Positions 8,026-17,332 of a DNA stretch of 64,000 bases are shown here, piece after piece. Origin of the DNA: Novosphingobium subterraneum (GTDB taxonomy: Bacteria > Pseudomonadota > Alphaproteobacteria > Sphingomonadales > Sphingomonadaceae). The notes below the pieces were generated by a model. It did not search any database, was not told the DNA's origin, and worked only from the letters and a program-made list of their open reading frames with translations. The translations under genes were made by a program, and so were the position numbers. The stretch lies in assembly GCF_000807925.1 (NCBI RefSeq), contig NZ_JRVC01000001.1, positions 336,153 through 400,152 on the forward strand, read 5' to 3'. The stretch's first letter is position 1. Each line of letters opens with the position of its first letter.

Positions 8026-8077
8026 GCGACCTCGACATGCGTATTCATGACTGGCACCACTTTTTTGGAGACCGAAT

Positions 8078-8461
8078 ATGCGCAAGACCCTTGTTGCCTT
8101 CTCGTTGGCCGTGCTCTCGCTGACCGCCCTTTCCGATACCGCTCTCGCCCATGCCAAATTGGTCAGTTCGGCGCCTGCCGCAAACGCAACCGTCTCAAAT
8201 GTCACGTCGGTAAACCTGCAGTTCAATGAGCGGGTAATCGCTTCGACGATGAAGGCTGAGCTACTGATGATCGGCATGCCCGGGATGTCCGATCACGCGC
8301 CAATGAAAATCGCTTTCACGTCGATGATGGGCAAGGACGGGAAATCCATGATGCTCATGCCCAAGAAGGCACTCAGCCCGGGCACCTACAAAGTCATATG
8401 GTCGGCCGCTGGTGCTGACACGCATCGTATGGGCAGTGAATTCAGCTTCACGGTCAAATAG
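8078..8461 (+). CDS. copC: Periplasmic copper-binding protein CopC
   Basis: The 127-residue protein has a signal peptide cut after ALA, so the mature chain begins HAKLVSSAPAANA, with the N-terminal His that forms the Cu(II) site in CopC. The C-terminal GADTHRMGSEFSFTV carries the other conserved Asp and His ligands. A Met-rich stretch (MIGMPGMSDHAPMK) lies in the middle. GGAG precedes the ATG. It is the first gene of the rightward copper transcript, three bases ahead of copD, the standard copCD pairing for copper handling across the inner membrane. Confidence 0.95.
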   Translation: MRKTLVAFSLAVLSLTALSDTALAHAKLVSSAPAANATVSNVTSVNLQFNERVIASTMKAELLMIGMPGMSDHAPMKIAFTSMMGKDGKSMMLMPKKALSPGTYKVIWSAAGADTHRMGSEFSFTVK

Positions 8462-8464
8462 AAC

Positions 8465-9409
8465 GTGGACACTGATTTTGGGATGATTGCCATCAGGCTC
8501 GGATTGTATCTGAGCCTGATGCTGCTTGTCGGGCTCGCCGCCTTTCCGCTCTACGCCTTGCGGCACGATGAAAGGCCGGAAGGGCAGGTGCTTTCACTGC
8601 GGTGGGCGCTCACTTTCTGGTCAGTTACGGCAATTACCTTGTCGGGTCTGGGATTGGCTGCACTGATCGCGGCCATGATGGGCGGGCCGTTAACCGATAT
8701 CGACTGGGAAACCAGCCAATCCATCCTGTTTGAAACGCCGATCGGCACCGCGTGGTTGGTGCGGATGGCGGCGCTTGCGGTTGTTTTGATGGCTGCCTTC
8801 CCGCGGCGCTGGACCGATGAGCAGCAGCTTGGCACCATAGCGCTTGCGGGCGCAGTGGCGCTTTCATCGCTCGTCTGGACAGGTCATGCTGGAGCAAGCG
8901 AGGGCGGCTTGGGTCTCATCCACAAGCTGAGCGATATGCTGCATATGCTCGCCGCTGCGATCTGGCTCGGCGGGATCGCCGCCTTCCTGCTGCTCCTGCG
9001 GTCCCCGCTCGATCAGCATTCGGGCCGCAAATTGGTGGTCGGGCATCGCGCTCTCGAAGATTTTTCACGGGTCGGCACGATCTGTGTTGGAATAATCGCT
9101 GTTACCGGACTGATCAACGGTCAGGTTCTGATCGGCTTTTCGAATATCTTGCGCGTTTTTGACACCACATACGGGCAGGCACTTTTTCTGAAACTGGTTC
9201 TGGTTGCCGGGATGCTGCTCCTCGCTGCGCGAAACCGCTGGCGCCTGACGCCAGATCTGGCACTTGGGCTGAACGACGGGGATGCGTCCAGCGCTGTCGC
9301 GGCACTTCGCAAGAGCCTGATGCTGGAAGCGGGGGCGGCGATAGCGATCCTGGCGCTTGTGGCGTGGTTCGGCATGCTTGAGCCGCCCGCCAGCACGATG
9401 GGGCCTTGA
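8465..9409 (+). CDS. copD: Copper resistance membrane protein CopD
   Basis: The 314-residue protein has about eight hydrophobic helices and a GTG start three bases after the copC stop. Family wording includes HKLSDMLHMLAAAIWLGGIA in the middle, with the His and Trp of the CopD/PcoD domain, and FSRVGTICVGIIAVTGLING afterwards. CopD is the inner-membrane partner of CopC and is thought to move copper into the cytoplasm or hand it on. Its TGA overlaps the possible TTG start of the AraC-type gene. Confidence 0.9.
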   Translation: MDTDFGMIAIRLGLYLSLMLLVGLAAFPLYALRHDERPEGQVLSLRWALTFWSVTAITLSGLGLAALIAAMMGGPLTDIDWETSQSILFETPIGTAWLVRMAALAVVLMAAFPRRWTDEQQLGTIALAGAVALSSLVWTGHAGASEGGLGLIHKLSDMLHMLAAAIWLGGIAAFLLLLRSPLDQHSGRKLVVGHRALEDFSRVGTICVGIIAVTGLINGQVLIGFSNILRVFDTTYGQALFLKLVLVAGMLLLAARNRWRLTPDLALGLNDGDASSAVAALRKSLMLEAGAAIAILALVAWFGMLEPPASTMGP

Positions 9410-10131
9410 GCGGAAGGGGCTCGCCCTGGTCGGGGACAATGGTGCTTGGCGTCGGCTGGGCATTGCTCGACGTCCGTGCGGGCGACAACCGGCCGCATCG
9501 CCACTTGGCGCACCAGGTCAGCCTTGCGCTCGATGCTCCCTGCGCAATCGGCGGAACGCTTTCCTTGCACCTAGCCGCGGGCGAGGCCGCAGCCATCCCG
9601 GCCGGGACCTTGCATAGCCTCGGCCCCGCCGGATCAGCGGTGCGAACCATCTATGTCGATCCGCGGTTTGGCGGGCGGTGCGACCTGTTCGGACGGCCCG
9701 AGCCATTCCGCCTCCCTCCCACGCAGACTGCGGCGCTGCGGGCCGTGCGATCCGGGACCGAAGCCAAAGAGTGGATTGCCCGTTTCCTGGGAACCAGTCC
9801 CGTGAGTTTGATCGATAGCCGGTTGCGATCGGCATTGGCAGGGATCGAACCAGGGATGAGCGCCGCCGAATTGGCCCAAGCAATGGGGCTGTCGCGAGCA
9901 CGCCTTCGTGAAGTCGTCAGCCGCGATTTCGGGTTTCCGACTGTCAAATTGTTGCAATGGTTGCAGCTCCAACATGCGATCGACGCACTCCGCCACTCCG
10001 CCAGCCTCGCCGATGCGGCTGCCGCAGGGGGCTTTGCCGACCAGGCGCATTTCAACCGGCGGCTGGTCGAATGGTTCGGGGTTACGCCATCGCTCGGGCT
10101 CGCCCAGCTCGACATTTCGATCGTCCGCTAA
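9406..10131 (+). CDS. AraC-family regulator with cupin-like sensor domain
   Basis: The frame is 241 codons from a TTG that overlaps the copD stop. An ATG at 9439 (231 residues) with GGGGA close upstream is an alternative start. Residues ~20-85 form a cupin-like half (HRHLAHQVSLAL, AIPAGTLHSLGPAG). Residues ~145-235 hold two AraC helix-turn-helix motifs (MSAAELAQAMGLSRARLREV and SLADAAAAGGFADQAHFNRR, then FGVTPS). It sits inside the rightward copper operon between copD and a sterol desaturase family gene. The His-rich cupin could sense metal or a small ligand; that is inference. Confidence 0.85.
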   Translation: MSGRGSPWSGTMVLGVGWALLDVRAGDNRPHRHLAHQVSLALDAPCAIGGTLSLHLAAGEAAAIPAGTLHSLGPAGSAVRTIYVDPRFGGRCDLFGRPEPFRLPPTQTAALRAVRSGTEAKEWIARFLGTSPVSLIDSRLRSALAGIEPGMSAAELAQAMGLSRARLREVVSRDFGFPTVKLLQWLQLQHAIDALRHSASLADAAAAGGFADQAHFNRRLVEWFGVTPSLGLAQLDISIVR

Positions 10132-10210
10132 GGTTCGAACCAGCGATTCGTTCAAGACCCGGCGCTGCGCTTGCCGCAGAGAACCGAGCGAACCGTATGG
10201 GATCGCCCGA

Positions 10211-11095
10211 ATGTCTCTCTTCCGAACTCTCTATGCACCTGTCTATTTTCTCGGCTTTGTCGGGGCCGCGGCCGTGCTGGTTTCGTCCGGTGGATCGCCC
10301 ATTTGGCTGATCGCGCTGTTCGCTTTGGCGATTGTCACCTCGCTTGTATCGGAGCGCGTTGCGCCGTTCGAGCCGGTTTGGAATCGCAGCCATGGCCACG
10401 CCCGCCGCGACATCGCCCATGCGCTGGTCAACGAAGGCTCGATCCTCGTGCTGGTGCTCTTGCTTCCCTTCTTTGCCAGCCTCGTCCCCTGGTCCCCGCT
10501 CTGGCCTTCCTTGCTGCCGTTCTGGGCCGAGCTAGCGCTGGCGATCATCTTGCTTGATGCCGGGATCAGCCTGACCCATTACGCCAGTCACAGGATCCCC
10601 CTGCTGTGGCGCTTCCATGCGGTCCACCATTCGGTGCGCCGAATGTACGGATTCAACTGCTTGCTTAAACACCCGATCCACCAGCTGATCGAGATTTCCG
10701 TCGGGACATTGCCGTGGCTGCTACTGGGAATTCCGCAGGACGTCGCGATTGTCGGATCGTTCGCGGTCGCCATCCAGTTACAGCTGCAACATTCGAATGT
10801 CGACATGCGGGTCGGGCCCCTGGCATTGCTCTGGGCGATCGCGCCGGTGCATCGCCACCATCACCTCGCGTCCGAGACCGAGGGCGATGTCAATTTCGGT
10901 CTGTTCCTGACGATCTGGGATGTGATGCTTGGGACGGCTCAATTCCGATCGAGCGCCCAGATTCGCGCTAGCTCGCTCGGTATTGCCGGTCGCTCCGACT
11001 ATCCCGAGACCTATCTAGCACAGCTTGTCGAGCCATTCACTGCGGAATTAGCAGCGACTGATCCCGCACCGCAGCGCAGCGGGGTACGCCGATGA
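10211..11095 (+). CDS. Fatty acid hydroxylase / sterol desaturase superfamily membrane protein
   Basis: The 294-residue protein has four to five hydrophobic helices and the three His clusters of the superfamily: HYASH at about residue 121, HAVHHS at about 136 and HRHHH at about 216. These bind a di-iron centre that hydroxylates or desaturates lipids. The start is the ATG at 10211 because the hydrophobic N-terminus (MSLFRTLYAPVYFLGFVGAA) begins there; the longer upstream frame overlaps the AraC gene. It overlaps the next methyltransferase gene by four bases (ATGA). A role in membrane lipid remodelling under copper stress is possible but not shown; the substrate is unknown. Confidence 0.85.
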   Translation: MSLFRTLYAPVYFLGFVGAAAVLVSSGGSPIWLIALFALAIVTSLVSERVAPFEPVWNRSHGHARRDIAHALVNEGSILVLVLLLPFFASLVPWSPLWPSLLPFWAELALAIILLDAGISLTHYASHRIPLLWRFHAVHHSVRRMYGFNCLLKHPIHQLIEISVGTLPWLLLGIPQDVAIVGSFAVAIQLQLQHSNVDMRVGPLALLWAIAPVHRHHHLASETEGDVNFGLFLTIWDVMLGTAQFRSSAQIRASSLGIAGRSDYPETYLAQLVEPFTAELAATDPAPQRSGVRR

Positions 11096-11829
11096 CCGGG
11101 AGCGGCTCCTACACGCCCGCCGCTGGCTATCACTTTTTGACGCCGCTTTACGATGCCGGTGTCCGGCTATCGACCCGCGAGGCAGTCTGGCGCGAGGCTT
11201 TGGTCGAATTCTTGGCTCCTGAAGACCACGACCTGTTGCTCGACATCGGTGCCGGAACCGGCAGCCTTGCCCTGCTGGTGTCACGCAAGAATCCGGCCAC
11301 TCGCTATTTCGGCATCGATCCCGACCCTCATGCCTTGGACATCGCCCGCAAAAAAGCGCGACGAGCCGGTATCGATGCCCAATTCAGGCAATCGTTCTTC
11401 TCGGCAGAGGCGGTAGCGGACTGGCCGGTGCCCAGTCTGGCGACGCTGTGCCTGGTGCTTCATCAGGTTCCGCTCGACGAGAAACTGCGACTGCTGCGCG
11501 AAGTGCATGCCATACTCCAGCCAGGAGGCCGCCTCTTCATCGCGGACTATGGCGAGCAGCGCTCTTGGCTCATGCGCAGACTGTTCAGGGCAACGATCCA
11601 GCAGCTCGATGGGATTGCGGACACCCAGCCCAATGCCGACGGCGTGCTCATCCCTTTATTGCGCGAGGCGGGCTTCGCGAAGGTGCGCGAACTCCAACAC
11701 GTGAAGACTGTGACTGGATCTATCTCGATCCTGTGCGGTGAAAAAGACTTCGGGGCCGCGGGTGGCCAGAAAAGCGATGCCAGCTTGAGGGATGACGGTT
11801 CGATCCGCGTATCCAAGATTAGCAGCTAG
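11092..11829 (+). CDS. Class I SAM-dependent methyltransferase
   Basis: The 245-residue protein has the Rossmann methyltransferase motif I (LLLDIGAGTGSLALLV, about residues 48-63), motif II acidic residue in FGIDPDPHALDIARKKA, and the post-motif LLREVHAILQPGGRLFIADY typical of UbiE/COQ5-like small-molecule methylases. The start is coupled by ATGA overlap to the fatty-acid hydroxylase family gene, suggesting that the two act on the same substrate. No specific substrate can be assigned from sequence. It is followed by an 80-base gap before the copper ATPase. Confidence 0.85.
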   Translation: MTGSGSYTPAAGYHFLTPLYDAGVRLSTREAVWREALVEFLAPEDHDLLLDIGAGTGSLALLVSRKNPATRYFGIDPDPHALDIARKKARRAGIDAQFRQSFFSAEAVADWPVPSLATLCLVLHQVPLDEKLRLLREVHAILQPGGRLFIADYGEQRSWLMRRLFRATIQQLDGIADTQPNADGVLIPLLREAGFAKVRELQHVKTVTGSISILCGEKDFGAAGGQKSDASLRDDGSIRVSKISS

Positions 11830-11909
11830 CCGTTCCTTCCCGTTCGGCATGCCCGTCGGGTCGCCCAGCCTGCGGGCCGGAGGCGGGAGGATAACCATGG
11901 AGCAAACAC

Positions 11910-14240
<2,331 letters not shown>

Positions 14241-14243
14241 CCG

Positions 14244-14429
14244 ATGCGTTTCACCCGTCCCGCCATTCTCGCAGCGGCATCTTTCGCCGCGATCGCGCTG
14301 TTTTACCTGCTGCGCGAACATTGGGCACACGCGCTCGGGCTATTGCCATACGCGATCCTGTTGCTCTGCCCGCTCATGCACTTCTTTCATGGCTCGCACG
14401 GACACAATCATCCGGGCGGAAAGCCTTGA
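14244..14429 (+). CDS. DUF2933 small membrane protein
   Basis: The 61-residue protein has two short membrane segments (ILAAASFAAIALFYLLREHW and ALGLLPYAILLLCPLMHFF) and ends HGSHGHNHPGGKP, matching DUF2933, a family of small proteins encoded beside copper and silver P-type ATPases. It starts four bases after the ATPase stop, so co-translation is likely. The His-rich tail HGSHGHNH could bind metal. Function beyond that is unknown. Confidence 0.85.
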   Translation: MRFTRPAILAAASFAAIALFYLLREHWAHALGLLPYAILLLCPLMHFFHGSHGHNHPGGKP

Positions 14430-14466
14430 GACCCGCCAATCCAAAACTGAACAGGGGAGAGAGACA

Positions 14467-14943
14467 ATGCGTAGAACTTCACTAGCTGGCAACGCGCTCT
14501 TGCTGATTGCCAGCATTTCTGTCGGCACCTCTGCCGTTGCCCAGCAAAACGGCCAGGAAGGCGTCGCAGCGGTTTTGTCTGCTTACAAGTCTGCGGTTGA
14601 GCGGCTCGATATTACTGGCACCGACCAGCTGTTTGCGCCTGACGCCGTGGTGGTTGAATCGGGCAAGGTCGAAGGCAATTTCGGCGCCTATCGCGACCAT
14701 CACCTCGGGCCCGAACTCAAGGAGTTCAAATCTTTTGCGTTCGGCGACTACGAAGTCGATATCAGGCTCGAAGGACCCATTGCGGTCGCAACCGAGACCT
14801 ATACCTATCGAATTGTCCTCAAATCGGACGAAGCAATCGAGCGTCTTGGCGTTGCCACCAGCGTGCTCAAATGGGATGGGCAAGCATGGCGGATCATCTC
14901 GACGCACAGCTCCTCGCGCAAACCCAAGCAGCCCGCCAGCTGA
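14467..14943 (+). CDS. Exported NTF2-like (SnoaL/DUF4440-type) protein
   Basis: The 158-residue protein has a signal peptide (MRRTSLAGNALLLIASISVG, cleaved near VAQ) and a cone-shaped NTF2-like domain: VLSAYKSAVERLDITGTDQL, FAPDAVVVESG, then ATETYTYRI and WRIISTHSSSRKP. Such proteins are common at the end of copper cassettes with DUF2933 and P-type ATPases, but their role is undetermined. GGGGAGAGAGACA precedes the ATG at 14467; the long upstream frame in another phase is not coding. It is the last gene of the rightward copper transcript. Confidence 0.85.
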   Translation: MRRTSLAGNALLLIASISVGTSAVAQQNGQEGVAAVLSAYKSAVERLDITGTDQLFAPDAVVVESGKVEGNFGAYRDHHLGPELKEFKSFAFGDYEVDIRLEGPIAVATETYTYRIVLKSDEAIERLGVATSVLKWDGQAWRIISTHSSSRKPKQPAS

Positions 14944-14953
14944 TGGCTATAGC

Positions 14954-16240
14954 ATGAGCGCCTCTGACCGACCCGCGCTTGTGCGCAAGCTTATCGAAAG
15001 CTGGCGCGAAGACCCGGGTGCGACCTATCAAAGCTGGTTTCTGTGGGACGAACGGATCAAGAATTTCCGCTCCATCCGGCGCGGCATCCAGCAGGTCGTG
15101 GCCGAGATCGACAATGGGTCGTTCGGCGTTGCCTATCGCGGCTCGTCGCTCGAAACGGTTGTCCATTCCATCGCCGAGCAACGCCAAATCTTCAAAGGTG
15201 CCGACCATGCCTTCCTCTGGAAGCCCAAGTTGCGCATCCCGGATATCTATGAAAGCCCGACCAACCAGCGCGCCTTCGGTCGCCTGCTGCACAATTGCGT
15301 CTGCTGTGATGAGGCGGAAGATGTCATCTCCCAAATTCGTGAAATCGACGCACTCAAGATCAAGGGGCTCGGTCCGGCGGTCGCCAATCTGCTCTATTTC
15401 CTGCATCCAACGCTGATCGCGCCGTTCAACACCGCGATCGTCAGCGGCTACAACGCGCTGACGGGCGCAAAGGTAAAGCTGGGCAGCTGGGAACAGTTCC
15501 TGGCGATGCGGAGCGGAATACTCGATCTCAACGACCAATATCGCGACCTCCTGTCGAACGACCTCGGGGCAATCGGAGGACTGCTGTTCGACATCGGCTC
15601 CGGCCGTTACCCCGCCCCGCCTTTGGGCGGGGAAGAAGCCGACGACTGGAGCCGAAGGCTCGACGTTGTCCGCGAGGAAGCGGCCCGGCTCGACAAGACG
15701 CAACTCGCCCAGGGCGAGAGCGAACGGACCCACAGCGAAATGCAGGCGTGGCTTCGCGACATCGGCATGGCGCTCGGATATCGCGTTTGGATCGCTGCCA
15801 ATGACCGGGGCCGCCTGTTCGAGGGCGCGCCGCTCGGCAAGGGCTGCCTCGACTTGTTGCCCGATGAAATCGCCACTGCGCCAGGTGCGGACGCAATCCG
15901 ATTGATCGACGTGCTCTGGCTTGAACGGGATAACGCTCAGGTTGCCGCCGCCTTCGAGGTCGAGCACTCGACCTCAATCTATTCCGGGATCGTCCGGATG
16001 CTCGATCTGGCGCTCAGTGGCAGTAAGTTCCACGCTGCGGCGGGACTGTTCCTCGTCGCTCCCGGCAACCGGGAAAAGGATGTGCGCGCCCAAATTGCCC
16101 GGCCTGCCTTCAGCCGCGTGGCGGACCTCGATATCTCTTATCTGCCCTACAGCGAATTGGAGGCCCATCGCGAGCAGATTGCGCGGTTCGGGAGCGGGCT
16201 CAAAGCGATCAGGGCAATCGCAAGCCCGTTGTCGGCGTAA
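14954..16240 (+). CDS. Restriction-endonuclease-like protein with a helix-hairpin-helix segment
   Basis: The 428-residue protein starts at the ATG at 14954. Its N-terminal ~230 residues include ALKIKGLGPAVANLLYFLHP (~135-155), which resembles the HhH DNA-binding element of DNA glycosylases. The C-terminal half contains LGYRVWIAANDRGRLFEG, a short LGKGCLDLLP, IDVLWLERD, and AAFEVEHSTSIYSGIVRML, an Asp then Glu-x-Glu arrangement like that in PD-(D/E)XK-fold nucleases. No methyltransferase lies beside it, so it is either an orphan nuclease or part of a defence unit. Gene name and activity are not known to me; fold assignment is from motif reading only. Confidence 0.65.
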   Translation: MSASDRPALVRKLIESWREDPGATYQSWFLWDERIKNFRSIRRGIQQVVAEIDNGSFGVAYRGSSLETVVHSIAEQRQIFKGADHAFLWKPKLRIPDIYESPTNQRAFGRLLHNCVCCDEAEDVISQIREIDALKIKGLGPAVANLLYFLHPTLIAPFNTAIVSGYNALTGAKVKLGSWEQFLAMRSGILDLNDQYRDLLSNDLGAIGGLLFDIGSGRYPAPPLGGEEADDWSRRLDVVREEAARLDKTQLAQGESERTHSEMQAWLRDIGMALGYRVWIAANDRGRLFEGAPLGKGCLDLLPDEIATAPGADAIRLIDVLWLERDNAQVAAAFEVEHSTSIYSGIVRMLDLALSGSKFHAAAGLFLVAPGNREKDVRAQIARPAFSRVADLDISYLPYSELEAHREQIARFGSGLKAIRAIASPLSA

Positions 16241-16269
16241 ATTCGATTTGAGCCCGGTCAGAGCAAAGA

Positions 16270-16527
16270 TCAACAGACAAGGCCATTGAAAGGATTGGCG
16301 CTGAGTCCAGAGACCGATTTCGTGCGGCTCTGACTTTCCCCGATGCTCCTTTTGGAGGAGATGCGTCGCATTTCTTGTAACCAAGAAGCGACGTTCTCGC
16401 GGTGCAGACCGATGAATGCCGCATCGGCGCCCTCGCGCGCAAAATGCGAGTCGAGACACAGAACGCCGACAAAGTCGCAGTAGAGCTTTGAGGCGGCAAC
16501 CGTTTCAAAGCGCCCAATGAGAGGGGC
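16270..16527 (-). pseudogene. Possible gene remnant without a start codon
   Basis: A leftward frame of 85 codons reads like a real protein fragment (IGRFETVAASKLYCDFVGV, LDSHFAREGADAAFIGL, HRENVASWLQEMRRI) with balanced composition, but two stops precede it and the only ATG is past the middle. It sits between the endonuclease-like gene and the recombinase, where module boundaries would be expected. No family is recognised. It may also be chance. Apart from this, the 475-base gap (16241-16715) holds only the palindromes listed separately. Confidence 0.3.
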
Positions 16528-16576
16528 TTACTATTTTATCTACGCCTCGCAAAAATTGAAATGCCTTGCGGATGCT

Positions 16577-16603
16577 TGTCCGAAAGCGATCGCTCACCGG
16601 ACA
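16577..16603. repeat. Nested palindrome upstream of the recombinase, candidate crossover site
   Basis: Outer arms TGTCCG (16577-16582) and CGGACA (16598-16603) enclose the exact palindrome AGCGATCGCT (16585-16594). A second imperfect inverted repeat follows (AGACCC at 16624-16629 with GCAGGGTCT at 16654-16662). Serine resolvases usually act on dyad sites next to their own gene, so this 90-base segment is a reasonable res-like candidate; function is inferred from position. Confidence 0.4.
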
Positions 16604-16715
16604 CTTTTGAGGGAGCAGAGGTCAGACCCCCCTGCCCTCCGCAAATCCGGCTTGCAGGGTCTCTCATTAAGGTGGTACGCTTTATATTCTCACACAGGGG
16701 CCTCATCCGTTACAA

Positions 16716-17291
16716 ATGACCAACACCCTCATCGGATATGCCCGCTGCTCAACCGACAAGCAGGACCTCACTGCTCAGCGCCGCGCGCTGATCGAGCTCG
16801 GTGTGCCCGAAGACCGCATCTACACCGACCACGGCCTGACCGGCCGGAACCGCGATCGCCCCGGCCTCGCCCAAGCACTGGCTGCGGTCCGCGCCGGCGA
16901 GACGCTGGTCGTGCCGAAGCTTGATCGCCTCGCCCGATCGGTCCCGGACGCGCGGGCGATCGCCGATGAGCTGGAGAAGCGCGGCGTGAGCCTGGCGCTG
17001 GGCAAGCAGGTTTATGACCCCAATGATCCCATGGGCCGGATGTTCTTCAACATCCTCGCCACCTTCGCCGAATTCGAGAGCGACCTCATCCGGCTGCGAA
17101 CCCGCGAGGGCATGAAGATCGCCCGGGACAAGGGCAAACTCCGAGGCAAGCCGCCGAAGCTCTCCGACCTCCAACAGCGCGAACTGCTCAAGATGCACGC
17201 CACCGGCGAATACTCGATCAGCGACCTCGGCAAGCTGTTCAAGGTCTCTCGGCCGACCGTGTATCGGACGATCCGGCGGGGTGGACTTTGA
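16716..17291 (+). CDS. Serine recombinase (resolvase/invertase family)
   Basis: The 191-residue protein has the small resolvase layout. The catalytic domain covers residues 4-140, with the nucleophile Ser12 in YARCSTDKQD, LVVPKLDRLARSVPDARAI, and FNILATFAEFESDLIRLRT. The DNA-binding helix-turn-helix is at the C-terminus (ATGEYSISDLGKLFKVSRPT then VYRTIRRGG). The length matches Tn3-type resolvases and Hin-type invertases. No transposase accompanies it. It converges on the Res gene with a 41-base gap and may mark the boundary of the defence block. Confidence 0.92.
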   Translation: MTNTLIGYARCSTDKQDLTAQRRALIELGVPEDRIYTDHGLTGRNRDRPGLAQALAAVRAGETLVVPKLDRLARSVPDARAIADELEKRGVSLALGKQVYDPNDPMGRMFFNILATFAEFESDLIRLRTREGMKIARDKGKLRGKPPKLSDLQQRELLKMHATGEYSISDLGKLFKVSRPTVYRTIRRGGL

Positions 17292-17332
17292 CCGCGCCTT
17301 ATTCGGGCGAGCTTAGAGGCGCGGGGGCAGGA

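Noticed and set aside
14894..15967. Leftward 357-codon frame opposite the endonuclease-like gene
   Set aside because: It lacks recognisable motifs and a ribosome site, while the rightward gene has structured motifs and fits the operon direction.
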